NCBI GenBank assembly: GCA_017656335.1
Contig: JACDOA010000005.1
Coordinates: forward strand, 1 to 64,000
DNA length: 64,000 nucleotides
DNA from: Thermosipho sp. (in: thermotogales)
GTDB taxonomy: Bacteria > Thermotogota > Thermotogae > Thermotogales > Fervidobacteriaceae
Direction: 5' to 3'
The notes below the pieces were generated by a model that saw only the letters and a list, made by a program, of their open reading frames with translations, did no database searches and had not been told where the DNA came from. Below are positions 40,370 to 51,045 of this stretch, one piece after another. Position numbers and translations under genes: made by a program. Each line of letters opens with the position of its first letter. Positions within the stretch are counted from its first letter, which is position 1.

Positions 40370-40752
40370 GATACCTTTTCCCACGCTTTCTCTATAGAAT
40401 CTATATTATATTTTTCAGCTATTTTGTTCTTGTCATTAATAACTATTTCAAATTTTTCATATTCTTTATTTTTATCCTTTATTTCAAAATCCGCATCTAA
40501 AACTTTTGAAATTTTGAAAATAAATTTAAGAGTAGGATTAGAGCTAAGATTTTCGAATCTTGAAATAGCACTTTGTTTAGTTCCAAGTTTTTCTGCAATC
40601 TCCTTTTGCGAGAGCCCTTTTTCTAGTCTTAGTTTTACTATTTGAGTAACAATGTTTATTAGAAAATTTTCATATTCTTCCTCTGGATTTTCTGCTTTAA
40701 GTTCAAATTTTTCTAATTGATCTTTTTCAATTAATTCTTTTAATTTACTCAT
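40366..40752 (-). CDS. HigA-like antitoxin (HTH XRE with C-terminal extension)
   Basis: LEKGLSQKEIAEKLGTKQSAISRFENLSSNPTLKFIFKISKVLDADFEIK plus about 40-aa tail (possible chaperone-addiction sequence). Confidence 0.8.
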   Translation of the reverse strand: MSKLKELIEKDQLEKFELKAENPEEEYENFLINIVTQIVKLRLEKGLSQKEIAEKLGTKQSAISRFENLSSNPTLKFIFKISKVLDADFEIKDKNKEYEKFEIVINDKNKIAEKYNIDSIEKAWEKVS

Positions 40753-41157
40753 TCCAATTTGCCTCCTTTTTCAATCTTTTCAATTTACTTTCAGCACACT
40801 TTAACCGTTTTGGTTCTTTTTCTGTTTTATACTCAGCATCAAGTATCATTATTTTTTCTTTATCCGGAAAAATAGTAAAATAAATTCTAAATACTCCTTC
40901 TTTTTTCTGTTTTGGGACTCGCAATTCATATAAATTCTCCCTAAGGACTGCTATCGTTTTCTTACTGTGCTTTAAGTTTCTTTCTTCTTTTAAAACATTG
41001 AAAACATAAGAAGCACCTATTTTGTCCATTTGATTTAACTTGTTTATAAGCTTTAAGTGATTCTTTTTATCTTTTCTTTTAAAATCTTCTTCTATAACTT
41101 TTTTAACTTTCTAGAAGATGAAGAATCATCATCTGGAAAATATCTTATATATCCCAT
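40745..41157 (-). CDS. HigB/RelE-like toxin encoded in two overlapping frames joined at A_AAA_AAG
   Basis: Frame 0: ATG 41157 with AGGAGGA SD, MGYIRYFPDDDSSSSRKLKKL*; -1 frame: VIEEDFKRKDKKNHLKLINKLNQMDKIGASYVFNVLKEERN...RIYFTIFPDKEKIMILDAEYKTEKEP. Confidence 0.65.
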
Positions 41158-41170
41158 GTTTCCTCCTTAT

Positions 41171-41192
41171 TATATAACATATATGTTATATA
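41171..41192. promoter_or_regulatory. Perfect 22-bp palindrome upstream of the TAC operon (putative HigA operator)
   Basis: TATATAACATATATGTTATATA. Confidence 0.65.
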
Positions 41193-41343
41193 TCAAATCT
41201 TCGATTATATGCTTCTATATCTGTTTATAACCAACTATTTGTGAATAAGATACATTTTCTTTTCTAGAAATACAGTTAGATATATTTTGCTTATTTTAAA
41301 GGATATGATCAAGAAAGATTTATTCACTTTCATATTTTTAATC

Positions 41344-41843
41344 TTAAAAAGGAATATCAGAGTCTGGTATAACTCTTGGTTTATGAACTGTCACAGGTAA
41401 TATAAGTGGTATATTTACGCTGCTTATAATAGCTTCACCTTCGTTTAAATAAGGTAGTAGTCCCATAATTGCTCCACTCTTTTCAAGTACGTTTTTAATC
41501 CTTTCTATATCATTTGAATTAGTTAAATTATGAATTATAAAAGTTCCAAATTGGCTCAACACTCTTCTGGTATATCACCAGGACGTTGGGTAATAATGCA
41601 CAAAAATATGCCTTTTTTTCTTGATTCCTTTGCAAGTATTTCAAATGAGTTTAATCTATATTTTTTCATTTCATTTTCTTTCTCTTTTTTTAAAAAATTA
41701 TGTGCTTCATTGTAGGATACTAAAACGTTTTCTAATATCTTATTTACATTTACTAAATCTTGAATTTTCCCTTCAATAATTTCAACAATAAGTTTCTTCA
41801 AATTAAACTTATTCTTATCATTGTTCAAATCAATAACCATCAC
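41344..41843 (-). pseudogene. C-terminal fragment of a HerA-like ATPase, frameshifted
   Basis: MMVIDLNNDKNKFNLKKLIVEII...EAHNFL...ILAKESRKKGIFLCIITQRPGDIPEE | frameshift | LSQFGTFIIHNLTNSNDIERIKNVLEKSGAIMGLLPYLNEGEAIISSVNIPLILPVTV; no Walker A half. Confidence 0.8.
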
Positions 41844-42805
41844 TTCAACTTTTCCTTTTTGTGAACTACATATTCATTTTCTGTAAGTAAGGATTTTTCA
41901 AAATCATCATTTAAAACCCTTAATAAATCTTCTAAATTTGTTTGATCATCAATTATAATCTTTTCATTTTTGATATTAATTCTAAGACTCAACCTTTTTT
42001 GTAAATCTTTCAGTTTATTTATGTCAATGTATTCATAATAACCATTCCTATATGCAGAATAAAGTTTATGTGCAAATTTTTTATTAGTTTTTATTTTTTC
42101 TAATATTTTTTCTTTAACTTCATCAATTATTTGAATTTTATCAAAATTACTTATTTCGTTGATAAACTCACCTGCTTTTTCTTTATAAAAAATTTCAAAT
42201 TCAAATATGTATTCAAAATCTCTCAGTTTTTTCGAAATTATATAGTCCTCCAAGATAATAGTTTCAAAATTCCTTCCAATTTCTACAATTTTGTCGGAAA
42301 TCAGCTTATATTCGTTGTTTATATAAACAACAGCTATTTTTTTATCTGTTAAATGTTGAGATTTAACAAATTTTTGAAGTAAAAAAATCCTTTCTTCTTT
42401 ACCATATCTAATATATTCTACACTTACAATCCATGCTCTATTTATATTTTTATTTGAAAAATGTTCTATTTCTAAAATTTCCGGTTCTTCTTCCTCAACC
42501 AAATATGGCCATATCTTCTTTAAAAAGTATATTTCACTTTTTTTTATCATAAATATATCCTGTTCTAAATCTGGGTTATAACCTAATACTTTATTATCAT
42601 TATCTTCTATAAGTTCAATAAAATTTTTTATTTCCGATTTCACAACATTTATCATTACATTTTTTATCTGAGCATCAATTAACATTTTATAAATCTTATA
42701 TCTTTCTGGGTTCTTATTCCTTCTAGTTTGGTACAAAAAGATAGACAAATTAACTTCATTATTTGTATTAAGTACTGATAAAATTTCCTCTAATTTATTC
42801 TTCAT
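41840..42805 (-). CDS. kwaB: KwaB-like DUF4868 protein (Kiwa)
   Basis: 321 aa, DUF4868-like (FEYIFEFEIFYKEKAGEFINEI, DIFMIKKSEIYFLKK); follows a KwaA-like membrane protein with 11-bp overlap. Confidence 0.7.
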   Translation of the reverse strand: MKNKLEEILSVLNTNNEVNLSIFLYQTRRNKNPERYKIYKMLIDAQIKNVMINVVKSEIKNFIELIEDNDNKVLGYNPDLEQDIFMIKKSEIYFLKKIWPYLVEEEEPEILEIEHFSNKNINRAWIVSVEYIRYGKEERIFLLQKFVKSQHLTDKKIAVVYINNEYKLISDKIVEIGRNFETIILEDYIISKKLRDFEYIFEFEIFYKEKAGEFINEISNFDKIQIIDEVKEKILEKIKTNKKFAHKLYSAYRNGYYEYIDINKLKDLQKRLSLRINIKNEKIIIDDQTNLEDLLRVLNDDFEKSLLTENEYVVHKKEKLK

Positions 42806-43370
42806 CTACCTTCCCCCTTAAAAAATAAATATTCCCCTGTATTTTCGTAATATTTATATATTCACCTTTTTTTAATTCATATAAAAAATGTCTAGAAATT
42901 AATATTACTTTCTTATCTCTTTGCCAATCTTTTTTTGTAATTGTAACTTCCATAATATGATATCCTAGAAACACCAAAATAGGATTAATAGCTATCAAAT
43001 TACTCTTTACATACAAAACAAATAGCATTAACATAAAAATCAAAACTACAACAGTTTTTCTTTCATTTGGAAAAGACAAAAATGGCAGCACATATGTCAC
43101 CAAATATGCTACTACTTCGTCATTTTTATTTTTTATCGATATAATTTGCACAAACAACTTATCTTCTTCTTTTTTTAAATGTCTAATAAAAACATACAAA
43201 AATATTGAAGAACACACGAAAAAAAAGATAAAAATATACGCCAAAAAAGATTTAAATAAACCACTTTTGCCATCAAAATCCACTATTAGATACATTACAT
43301 AAAGTGGTATATATGAACTTAAAAATAATCCTCCTTTCATTATAAAACTAAGTTTTTTCAACTCCATCAC
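42795..43370 (-). CDS. kwaA: KwaA-like membrane protein (Kiwa)
   Basis: 191 aa with four predicted TM segments; gene order kwaA-kwaB. Confidence 0.65.
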   Translation of the reverse strand: MMELKKLSFIMKGGLFLSSYIPLYVMYLIVDFDGKSGLFKSFLAYIFIFFFVCSSIFLYVFIRHLKKEEDKLFVQIISIKNKNDEVVAYLVTYVLPFLSFPNERKTVVVLIFMLMLFVLYVKSNLIAINPILVFLGYHIMEVTITKKDWQRDKKVILISRHFLYELKKGEYINITKIQGNIYFLRGKVDEE

Positions 43371-43956
43371 CTCTAAAATCGATGTTTATTACAGAAAACA
43401 TCTATATTACATTTTTGTTTTTTTAAACATTAAAAACTTATTCGTCTATCATAAAAAATACCCAAAATATCTTTTTTTGATAAAATGAAGGCATATTTAT
43501 CCAAAATTAACATTTGCAATCTTATTCTTTATTAACATCTCATTCATCTTACAATTAAAAATCTCATAAACCAAAGAATAAAAATACAATAAAGGCTTTT
43601 CTATCTATATAATACAACCGTAATCGGTTCCCTGAAAATATAAATGCTTATGCTTCCTAAAACTGAATTTACATATACAATAACTTTTGAATTATCCTTC
43701 ATTGAAATGTCAGTCAAATCATCTAAATAAAATGAGACATCATAATATTCCTTTTATACATAAATTCATATGAAGCATAAAAATTCATAACTAGGAAAAA
43801 TATTATTAATCCATAAGTCGCTATAATCCTTTTATTAATCTCATAGTGAAAGGTAAAGGAAAAACGCAACTCTATATCATCAAAATTTATTCACGAAATT
43901 GTAACTATATAGTCATTCAATAATTGAATTATAACATATTATAATTATCAAAAACA

Positions 43957-43982
43957 AAAACCACGGGAATTCCCGTGGTTTT
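43957..43982 (-). terminator. Rho-independent terminator
   Basis: AAAACCACGGGAATTCCCGTGGTTTT. Confidence 0.8.
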
Positions 43983-44099
43983 TTCAATATTTTTTTAGCT
44001 TTATATACTTCTGAAAGTAATAAGCACTCAAATATTACACTTTATAACTCACAAAAACTAGTTCACCAAAATAGAACATTTTTACTCTTTTCTTTTTTC

Positions 44100-45502
44100 A
44101 ACTTATAACCTTAATTTGTTTTAAAAAATCTTCAAAGCTACACTTTTCATAATCAAAAATCTCTATTCTATTTCCATTATCTCTGCTTAAAATCTGATAT
44201 CCTGAATTATTCTTTATGTCTTTACCTGCATATATAAAGACCTTTAATTTATCATTAAACCTCAAAGCTGTTTGCAGTATATTTAAAATATGTGCATCAT
44301 CTCTATTTAAACCAAAACCAACTATAATACATTTTTCTGCGTCTTTTAGTGCTTTATATGCCTTTATAATACCTTTCTATCATTTTTACAGAAATAATTG
44401 GTTTTAACAAAGATTGAGGCACAAAGTTTGGTATAATCTTTTTATCCTTAATACTAGAAACTTCTTCTTCACCTATTATTCTTCTGTCTTCAAGAACCAT
44501 ATATTCCCCTACTCTACCATGTATATGGTTGACTTTTGCTTTATTTTCTAAAGTTCTTTCCAAAAAATTTGTATAATTTAAATTAACAATATAATCCCTT
44601 TCAGATTTCAAATACTGTTTTAAAATATTATAATAAGCATTCTCATTCTTACTTACTTCTTCAAATTCCCAATAACTCTTTTCTAACTCTCTAAGTGTAT
44701 AATCCATAGTCAGCACGAAATGTAGATATCTCAACACCTTTGCTGGACTTGTATTCTCCAAATCATAATTTAAAATAATATCGTATAACTCATCAAACAC
44801 AACTGTATAATCAAATATTTTCAAAATATATTTTTCATAAATTTCTCTCTCTATATCAGAAAAACCCTGTGTCCCAGCTATTTTTCTTTCAAGAAATTTC
44901 TTTGTATATTTTTTTATCACACTTTCTGGTCTAAAATATACCGGTGTTTCCAAGTTTTCAAATAATCTATTTAAATAATTTCCATCTATTTCTCTAAATT
45001 CATTTCTTATCTTATTTTCAACTTTTCCCACCATATTTTTTCTTAAATCTTTAGTAATTGAACTTCCATAAACATTAATCAATAAAGAAACAAAAAATTG
45101 TCCTACATCCTCATCATTACTTCTGAGAATTGCTTCTAAATGATTTTTATCTATCATTAGTTGCTTTCCAACAACTATTTCTATAGAGAAATTATCATTA
45201 GAACGGGGAAAAATATCTTCGCTTAATTTTTCTATCCCACTTTTTAAAATAGAAACTACTACACCTTTCCACTCAAAAAAATAATTATTACTTTTCTTTT
45301 CACCAAATAACTGTTTTTTTAAACTGTTATAAATAAGAGAATATAAAGAATCTTTTCTAACTTCATCTTTTTCATTCTTTATTATTTCTCTAACCTCTGT
45401 TAAATGGGAAAAAATTTCTATCACAAGTTCATTCCCCAGAGGTACTTTGGAATAAAAATTGTTATCAGCACCTGCACCAAAAATAAAAACATTTTCAAAC
45501 AT
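44100..45502 (-). pseudogene. SIR2-like domain protein with C-terminal frameshift
   Basis: MFENVFIFGAGADNNFYSKVPLGNELV...RDYIVNLNYTNFLERTL..VNHIHGRVGEY then frameshift near 44370 into KALKDAEKCIIVGFGLNRDDAHILNILQTALRFNDKLKVFIYAG. Confidence 0.7.
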
Positions 45503-45525
45503 AAATTATTCCCCTTTGACTTATA

Positions 45526-46940
45526 TTAATATACTGTTCCATAAAGAATTTCATACTGTTTTAATGCATATTTGTCTGTCATCCCCGCAATATAATCTGT
45601 AATTGTTCTCATTAAAACTATTTTATATTCATATATTGTTATCTTCTTTTCTAAAATATCTTTAAACACTTTTATCTTTTTGTTCCCTTCTTTTTCTTTT
45701 AAAATGCCTCTATGATATCTTTCAATTTCGTTTCTAATAAAACTTGGAAGTATATCTTCCTGCTTTATTTGTATTCCCAATAATACACCTATATTTCTCA
45801 AAAATGTTTTTACAGTTTTATCTGGCATCTGCTGTGGATTTGTAAAATAAGCTTGAAACAATTTTCTAATAATGTATTTTCCTTTTCCGTCCATCATTTG
45901 CACCGATTGAGAATTCAAAACTGCATTTTTAAGAAACTCTTGAAACTTTTTATCCTTTTCTTTAAAATTCTTCGAAAAGCCTGTACTTTTTTCTATAATC
46001 GTTTTTCTACAAAATTCTTTCAAATGATTGTTTTTGTCATATACCTTAAATTCGTTTTGGCAAATTTCCTTCTTTTCATTTAATTCCATAACCAAATTTT
46101 CTAAACTTTTTATATATTCAGAAACATATAAATCAACTATGAGCTTTGAATAATTCGTTATCAATTCATTTTTACTTAAATCTTCGTATTCTATACGCTT
46201 AATAATGGATTTATACATTTTCTTTTTATCTAGTTCTTCTTTGAAAACTTCTTTTATTTTTTCCAATAATTTTTTCTTTGGAATTAACTCAAGTTCGATA
46301 GCATCTTCAATATCATGATGCCTCTGAGCTATTTCATCGGCATCCTTTACAACCAGCGCTTCAATGCTCCTATCTTTATTATCATCCAGCTTTTCTAAGT
46401 ACCTATCATAAAAGCCAAGTTTTGAATCCTCTTTGTACCTCAAAGAAGAATGATTAACAATTCCCCATAAAGTTTTTTAGATATATTTAAACCATAGTCC
46501 CCCTCGTAATTCATTGTTAAATCTTTTAAAATTCTTAATGCCTGCAAATTATGTTTAAAACCTTTATCTTTATCTCTTATTTCATCCAATTTTATCAATT
46601 TCTCATTTATTGAATCTTCTCCATTCATTATTGAATTTAAAACTCTTTCTCCTGCGTGCCCAAAAGGTGCATGGCCTATATCGTGTCCCAGAGCTATCGC
46701 TTCAGTCAAAGTTGTATTTAATCCAAGATAACTGGAAATAGTATTAGCAATTTGATTAACTTCAAGAGTATGAGTTAATCTTGTTCTAATATGGTCGTCA
46801 GTTCCTACAAAAAAGACTTGCGTCTTTCCACTTAATCTTCTAAAAGGTTTTGAATATAAAATTCGGTCTCGATCTCTCTGAAATTCATCCCTGATATCAT
46901 CATCATTAAATTTTTTCGGCTTTGCCGCAAATTCTCTCAT
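45526..46940 (-). pseudogene. dGTPase-like HD dNTP triphosphohydrolase, split by a frameshift
   Basis: N-part [40 protein letters not shown]...[14 protein letters not shown] (46440-46940); C-part RYKEDSKLGFYDRYL...VVKDADEIAQRHHDIEDAI (45526-46443); frames separated at TCTAAAAAACTTTATGG. Confidence 0.85.
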
Positions 46941-47055
46941 GCCCCCCGCATGGAACTTATATTCCCCCCTTCTTTTTATTTCTTCACAAGTTTTTTCAAG
47001 CTAATATCATAAAACCAGGTAGTTCAGAAAAAAATAATTACAATAAAGTTTTTCT

Positions 47056-47662
47056 CTAAAACAATTTCTGTTGCCCAAAAAGTCTTGGTTGCCTTTTAAA
47101 GAAAAAACTTTCAATTGGAATATTGTCATCATATGAACGTTTAGGAAAAAAAGAAATATCAAAATTTTTGTTATAAGCTTTTTTATTACAAATTTGCTGG
47201 ATAATACCTTTTAATTTAAAAGCCATTTTATTTCTAGCTTTCAGCTTTTTTGCTTTCGCTTTTTCAAAATCAAAACTAAAAGAAACCACACCCAATATCA
47301 AATCAATAAATTCAATTAAATATGAATATTTTTTATAAACACTTTCTTTTGAAGGATTAGAATTAACAAATTCTATTTCCATATCCTCTATTAATAAGGA
47401 AGTTATCTTGAACAACATCTAGTCATTTCATTGCTGCTTTGTAACTTCCTCCATTAATTTTTACTTTTTCATATTTCATTTCTTTAATTTTTTCTTCATT
47501 CTGTGTTTTCTTTAAAAAATCTATAATTTCCTTTTTCAAAGTTTTCTTCTACAATCAACTCTCCAATATAATTCCATCTATTGTTTACTTTCTTTTCTCA
47601 TCAACAAATATTTTTACAAACACTTTTGAATTTTCATTTAAATCAAAAAGCAAAGAAATCAT
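47056..47662 (-). pseudogene. Decayed hypothetical gene (intact C-terminal ORF 47056-47418)
   Basis: Upstream reading ISLLFDLNENSKVFVKIFVDEK...KKEIIDFLKKTQNEEKIKEMKYEKVKINGGSYKAAMK in other frames. Confidence 0.35.
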
Positions 47663-47929
47663 GCTCCTATAAAAATGAATTTATTGTTAAGCTGATTGCA
47701 AAATCGTTCATATAAATAATAATAGTTAAAATAAATTTTCTTAGTTAGAATTTTGTATTTTAGGGAATAGAACCTAAAATTCCATTATGGTCTGTATTAG
47801 CTTAGTTTTCGAAAAGTTTTCTTACTTAATATGATATATGTAAAGACTAAATTATCAAAATTCAACAAATTAATTGTAACATTATAGTCATATACCGAAA
47901 AAATTATATCACATTTAATTGCAAAAATA

Positions 47930-47955
47930 AAAAACACAGGAATTCCTGTGTTTTT
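47930..47955 (-). terminator. Rho-independent terminator
   Basis: AAAAACACAGGAATTCCTGTGTTTTT. Confidence 0.75.
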
Positions 47956-48531
47956 GCGTGAAATTTATAGGTTGAAAAAACTTTGGCTAGGCTATACAAG
48001 CATCATCCAAAACAATATTGAAAATCAAATATTAAATTTATTCCTACAAAATATGACATTTACATCCCTGTTCTTAGTATAAATAGGATACTTTATTAAA
48101 GCAGAAGATTTTGCTAAAACTTTACAAAAAACAATTGAATTTAGAAAAACTAATCCAAAGAATATTATTACTAAAACAGACAATAGGCCACAATTTAAAG
48201 CAAAATTAACTGATACAATTATGAAAGAATCAAATATTATTCATGAATTTGGATACAAAAGTAATTTTAAGTTTAAGATCACATGGTTTATCAAAATATT
48301 TAAAAAATATTTAACTTCTAATTGTGTTGTTTTTAATATTTAACAATTTAATTAAATTTGATGATTATCTTGTACATGTAGAAAATAAATTTTTCTTGTT
48401 TTCATCCTAATAACCAGCAGGTAAACTTTTTTTACTCAATGCTTTAACTGTTCTAAAAACTCTCTTATCATGCTTTGAATGATAGTAACCTACAATTAGT
48501 ATCTTTTTCAAATTTTCACCTCTGAATTCTA

Positions 48532-49944
48532 TCATTTTACCTTGTGTTTTTTTATGTAAGAATCTACAATCCCCAAAACGCTTTTCAAAAAATTTAAATT
48601 TAAAAAGATAAAAATAATAATATCGATTAATTGAATATATATTCCAAATTTATCAATATAGTTAGCAAAAAGACTTGTTGAAACTAATAGTATATTTAAA
48701 AAAAGCAACTTCCCATTCACTTTTATTGTAAAATACTTTTTTGTTTGTCTTACTCTTAAAAGCCACATTGTCAAAAAAGCCACCATTGTGGATATTGCTG
48801 CTGCTTGTATTCCAATTAGTGGAATAAATAAAATATTTATTCCCAGGTTTGTTAAAGCTCCATAGATTGATGTAGTAAATGCTCCCTTCGACTCTTTTGA
48901 TGCTATATATCCTATTCCGTAGAATGAAGAAAAGGCCGAAAATAACGCTCCAAGCATTAAAAATGGTAAATATAACCATGCCTTTTCAAATTCATTTCCC
49001 ACCATTATTTTAACAAATGGCTTTATTACAATTGAAAAAATAAGTAATATAGCTATTAGTGCTGTACTTAAATGATAAAATACATTTGAATAAAATTGGT
49101 CTCTGTCTTTCTTCTCATATTCCTTTACTGCCGATACCTGCCACGCTTGGTAAAAAATGCTATTCAATACATTTATTAACGCCATAAACTTATATGACAC
49201 TGCATAAATACCCGATGATGCAAACCCTAAAAAATATATTAGTAAATATCTATCTGATACATTCATTATCCACCATGATAAATCATTTGGAACAAATGGT
49301 GCTGAGTATTTTATCATTCCTTTTAACGTCTTTATCGACATTTCTTTAATCGATATTTCTTTATATAACTTCCCGGCAATAAAAAGAAATATATTTGTTA
49401 TTAATTGAGCGATTAGATATGCTAATAAATATCCTTTTACACCATATTTTAATATAGCAACTAATATTATTCCAAAACTTGCAAAACTAAAGGTGTTTAT
49501 TATATCACTTACTGCAAAAATTAGCATTTTTTCTTTTGCTCTTAAATAATTTTTATTAATTGCCGTAGTAATCCCTAAAATTATAGAAAACAACAGATAA
49601 TACTTTATCTCTGAAAAAAATGTACTTAATTTGCTAAATAAGGGAAAGAATATTAACAGCAAAATCGTGCTAAATGCTATTATTAAATACGAAGAAGATA
49701 AAATTTCCCTGCTTTCTTCCTTTCCATCTGCTGAAAACCTAAACACTGCAGCCGCTATTTCTATTGAGAGAAATATCGTTAAAAGGCTAACCGTAGTTGA
49801 AAAAAAATCTATCTTACCATAATCACCTTTTGTTAAAACCCTGGTAAATAACGGAAGTAAAAAAAATGATATTGTCTTTGAACCAAATGTCCCTATAGAT
49901 ATTAAAATCGTGTTCTTTGCTAAATGCTTGTATTTGTTTTTCAT
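48532..49944 (-). CDS. Oligosaccharide flippase (Wzx/MATE-like)
   Basis: 470 aa; KHLAKNTILISIGTFGSKTISFFLLPLFTRVLTKGDYG N-terminus; multi-TM. Confidence 0.88.
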   Translation of the reverse strand: MKNKYKHLAKNTILISIGTFGSKTISFFLLPLFTRVLTKGDYGKIDFFSTTVSLLTIFLSIEIAAAVFRFSADGKEESREILSSSYLIIAFSTILLLIFFPLFSKLSTFFSEIKYYLLFSIILGITTAINKNYLRAKEKMLIFAVSDIINTFSFASFGIILVAILKYGVKGYLLAYLIAQLITNIFLFIAGKLYKEISIKEMSIKTLKGMIKYSAPFVPNDLSWWIMNVSDRYLLIYFLGFASSGIYAVSYKFMALINVLNSIFYQAWQVSAVKEYEKKDRDQFYSNVFYHLSTALIAILLIFSIVIKPFVKIMVGNEFEKAWLYLPFLMLGALFSAFSSFYGIGYIASKESKGAFTTSIYGALTNLGINILFIPLIGIQAAAISTMVAFLTMWLLRVRQTKKYFTIKVNGKLLFLNILLVSTSLFANYIDKFGIYIQLIDIIIFIFLNLNFLKSVLGIVDSYIKKHKVK

Positions 49945-50268
49945 CTAATCACCTTTTTAACAGCTTTAAAAAACTTATTTTTAATTTTTCTTATGAGTTC
50001 TTTTTTGTAATCATATTTCAAATATTTTTTTAAAACGTAATTAAAACCAAATTTTTCAATTTCATTTAAAATAAAATCTTGCTCCTTTGGAATAGTATAA
50101 TTTCCATTTACCAATCTTGGATTTTGTTTTATTGCTATATTAGGAGCCACAGGTATTAAATCAATATTATTTAATTGTTCAATTAATTTTTCCCCTTTTT
50201 TGTTGTTAACTAAAACTAGTGATACTCCTTTTTCATTTTTTAAAGTTTCAGGAACTCCCCAAAAATCC
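49941..50268 (-). pseudogene. C-terminal remnant of an F420 hydrogenase/dehydrogenase beta-subunit-like protein
   Basis: FWGVPETLKNEKGVSLVLVNNKKGEKLIEQLNNIDLIPVAPNIAIKQNPRLVNGNYTIPKEQDF; family as in 51032-52192; truncated next to an IS3 end. Confidence 0.65.
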
Positions 50269-50299
50269 TAAAACTCCCCTAAAAGTTGTATTTACTCCA

Positions 50300-50935
50300 A
50301 ATAGGTAGACACAAAAAGATTAACAAAATTATTTTGTGAATTTATATTTTTTCAACTCTTTTTCTCAATGCTTCATCTTCTTTTTCCTGTGGTGTCATGT
50401 AATTCAACCTACTATGTATCCTTTTTCTATTATAAAATGATTCTAAGTATTCAAATATTTTTATTCTTGCTTCTTCAAATGTTTTGTAGTTATTTACGTA
50501 TATTTCTTCTCTTTTAAGTATTGAATGAAATGATTCTATTTTGGCATTATCATACGGTGTTCCTTTATTACTATACGAATGTATTATTCCTTTTTGCTTT
50601 AGTAAAGCATTGAATTCTTTACTTGTATATTGAACGTCTAAATCACTGTGAAAGATTATTCCTTTTGTCTCTTTTACATTAACGCATGCATTTTCTAATG
50701 CTTTCATTACAAGACTATTATTCATTCTTCTTGAGTAGCTATATCCTATTATCTTATTTGTGTGTAAATCCATTACTGTTGCAAGGTATGTCCATCCAAC
50801 TCCTGATATATGAATATATGTTATATCTCCGCACCATTTTTCATTTATTGTTTTGGTAGTGAAGTCCCTGTTAATGATATTTTTATATTCTTTTAAATCC
50901 TTTTTTGACCTGTGATGTTTGAATTTCTTCACTAT
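50300..50935 (-). mobile_element. IS3-family (IS150-like) element, 5' truncated orfB
   Basis: ORF 50342-50932: INEKWCGDITYIHISGVGWTYLATVMDLHTNKIIGYS...SDLDVQYTSKEF...PYDNAKIESFHSILKREEIY; TGTGTCTACC-like end near 50310. Confidence 0.8.
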
Positions 50936-51045
50936 TATTGATCGCTTGTATACAAAGGTACCATGAAAAAGCTGATTAATTTTGAACCAAATGCACCTAA
51001 AGCAAACATGAACGTATTCTTTGCAACTTTTTTATATTGTTCCAT
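50935..51045 (-). pseudogene. N-terminal remnant of a second flippase
   Basis: MEQYKKVAKNTFMFALGAFGSKLISFFMVPLYTSDQ** resembles the start of the flippase at 49944. Confidence 0.7.

Noticed and set aside
48100-48310. Short plus-strand text FAKTLQKTIEFRKTNPKNIITKTDNRPQFKAKLTDTIMKE resembling an integrase core
   Set aside because: TDNRPQF hints at an rve-type transposase, but the piece is very short and no ends are visible; family not assignable.
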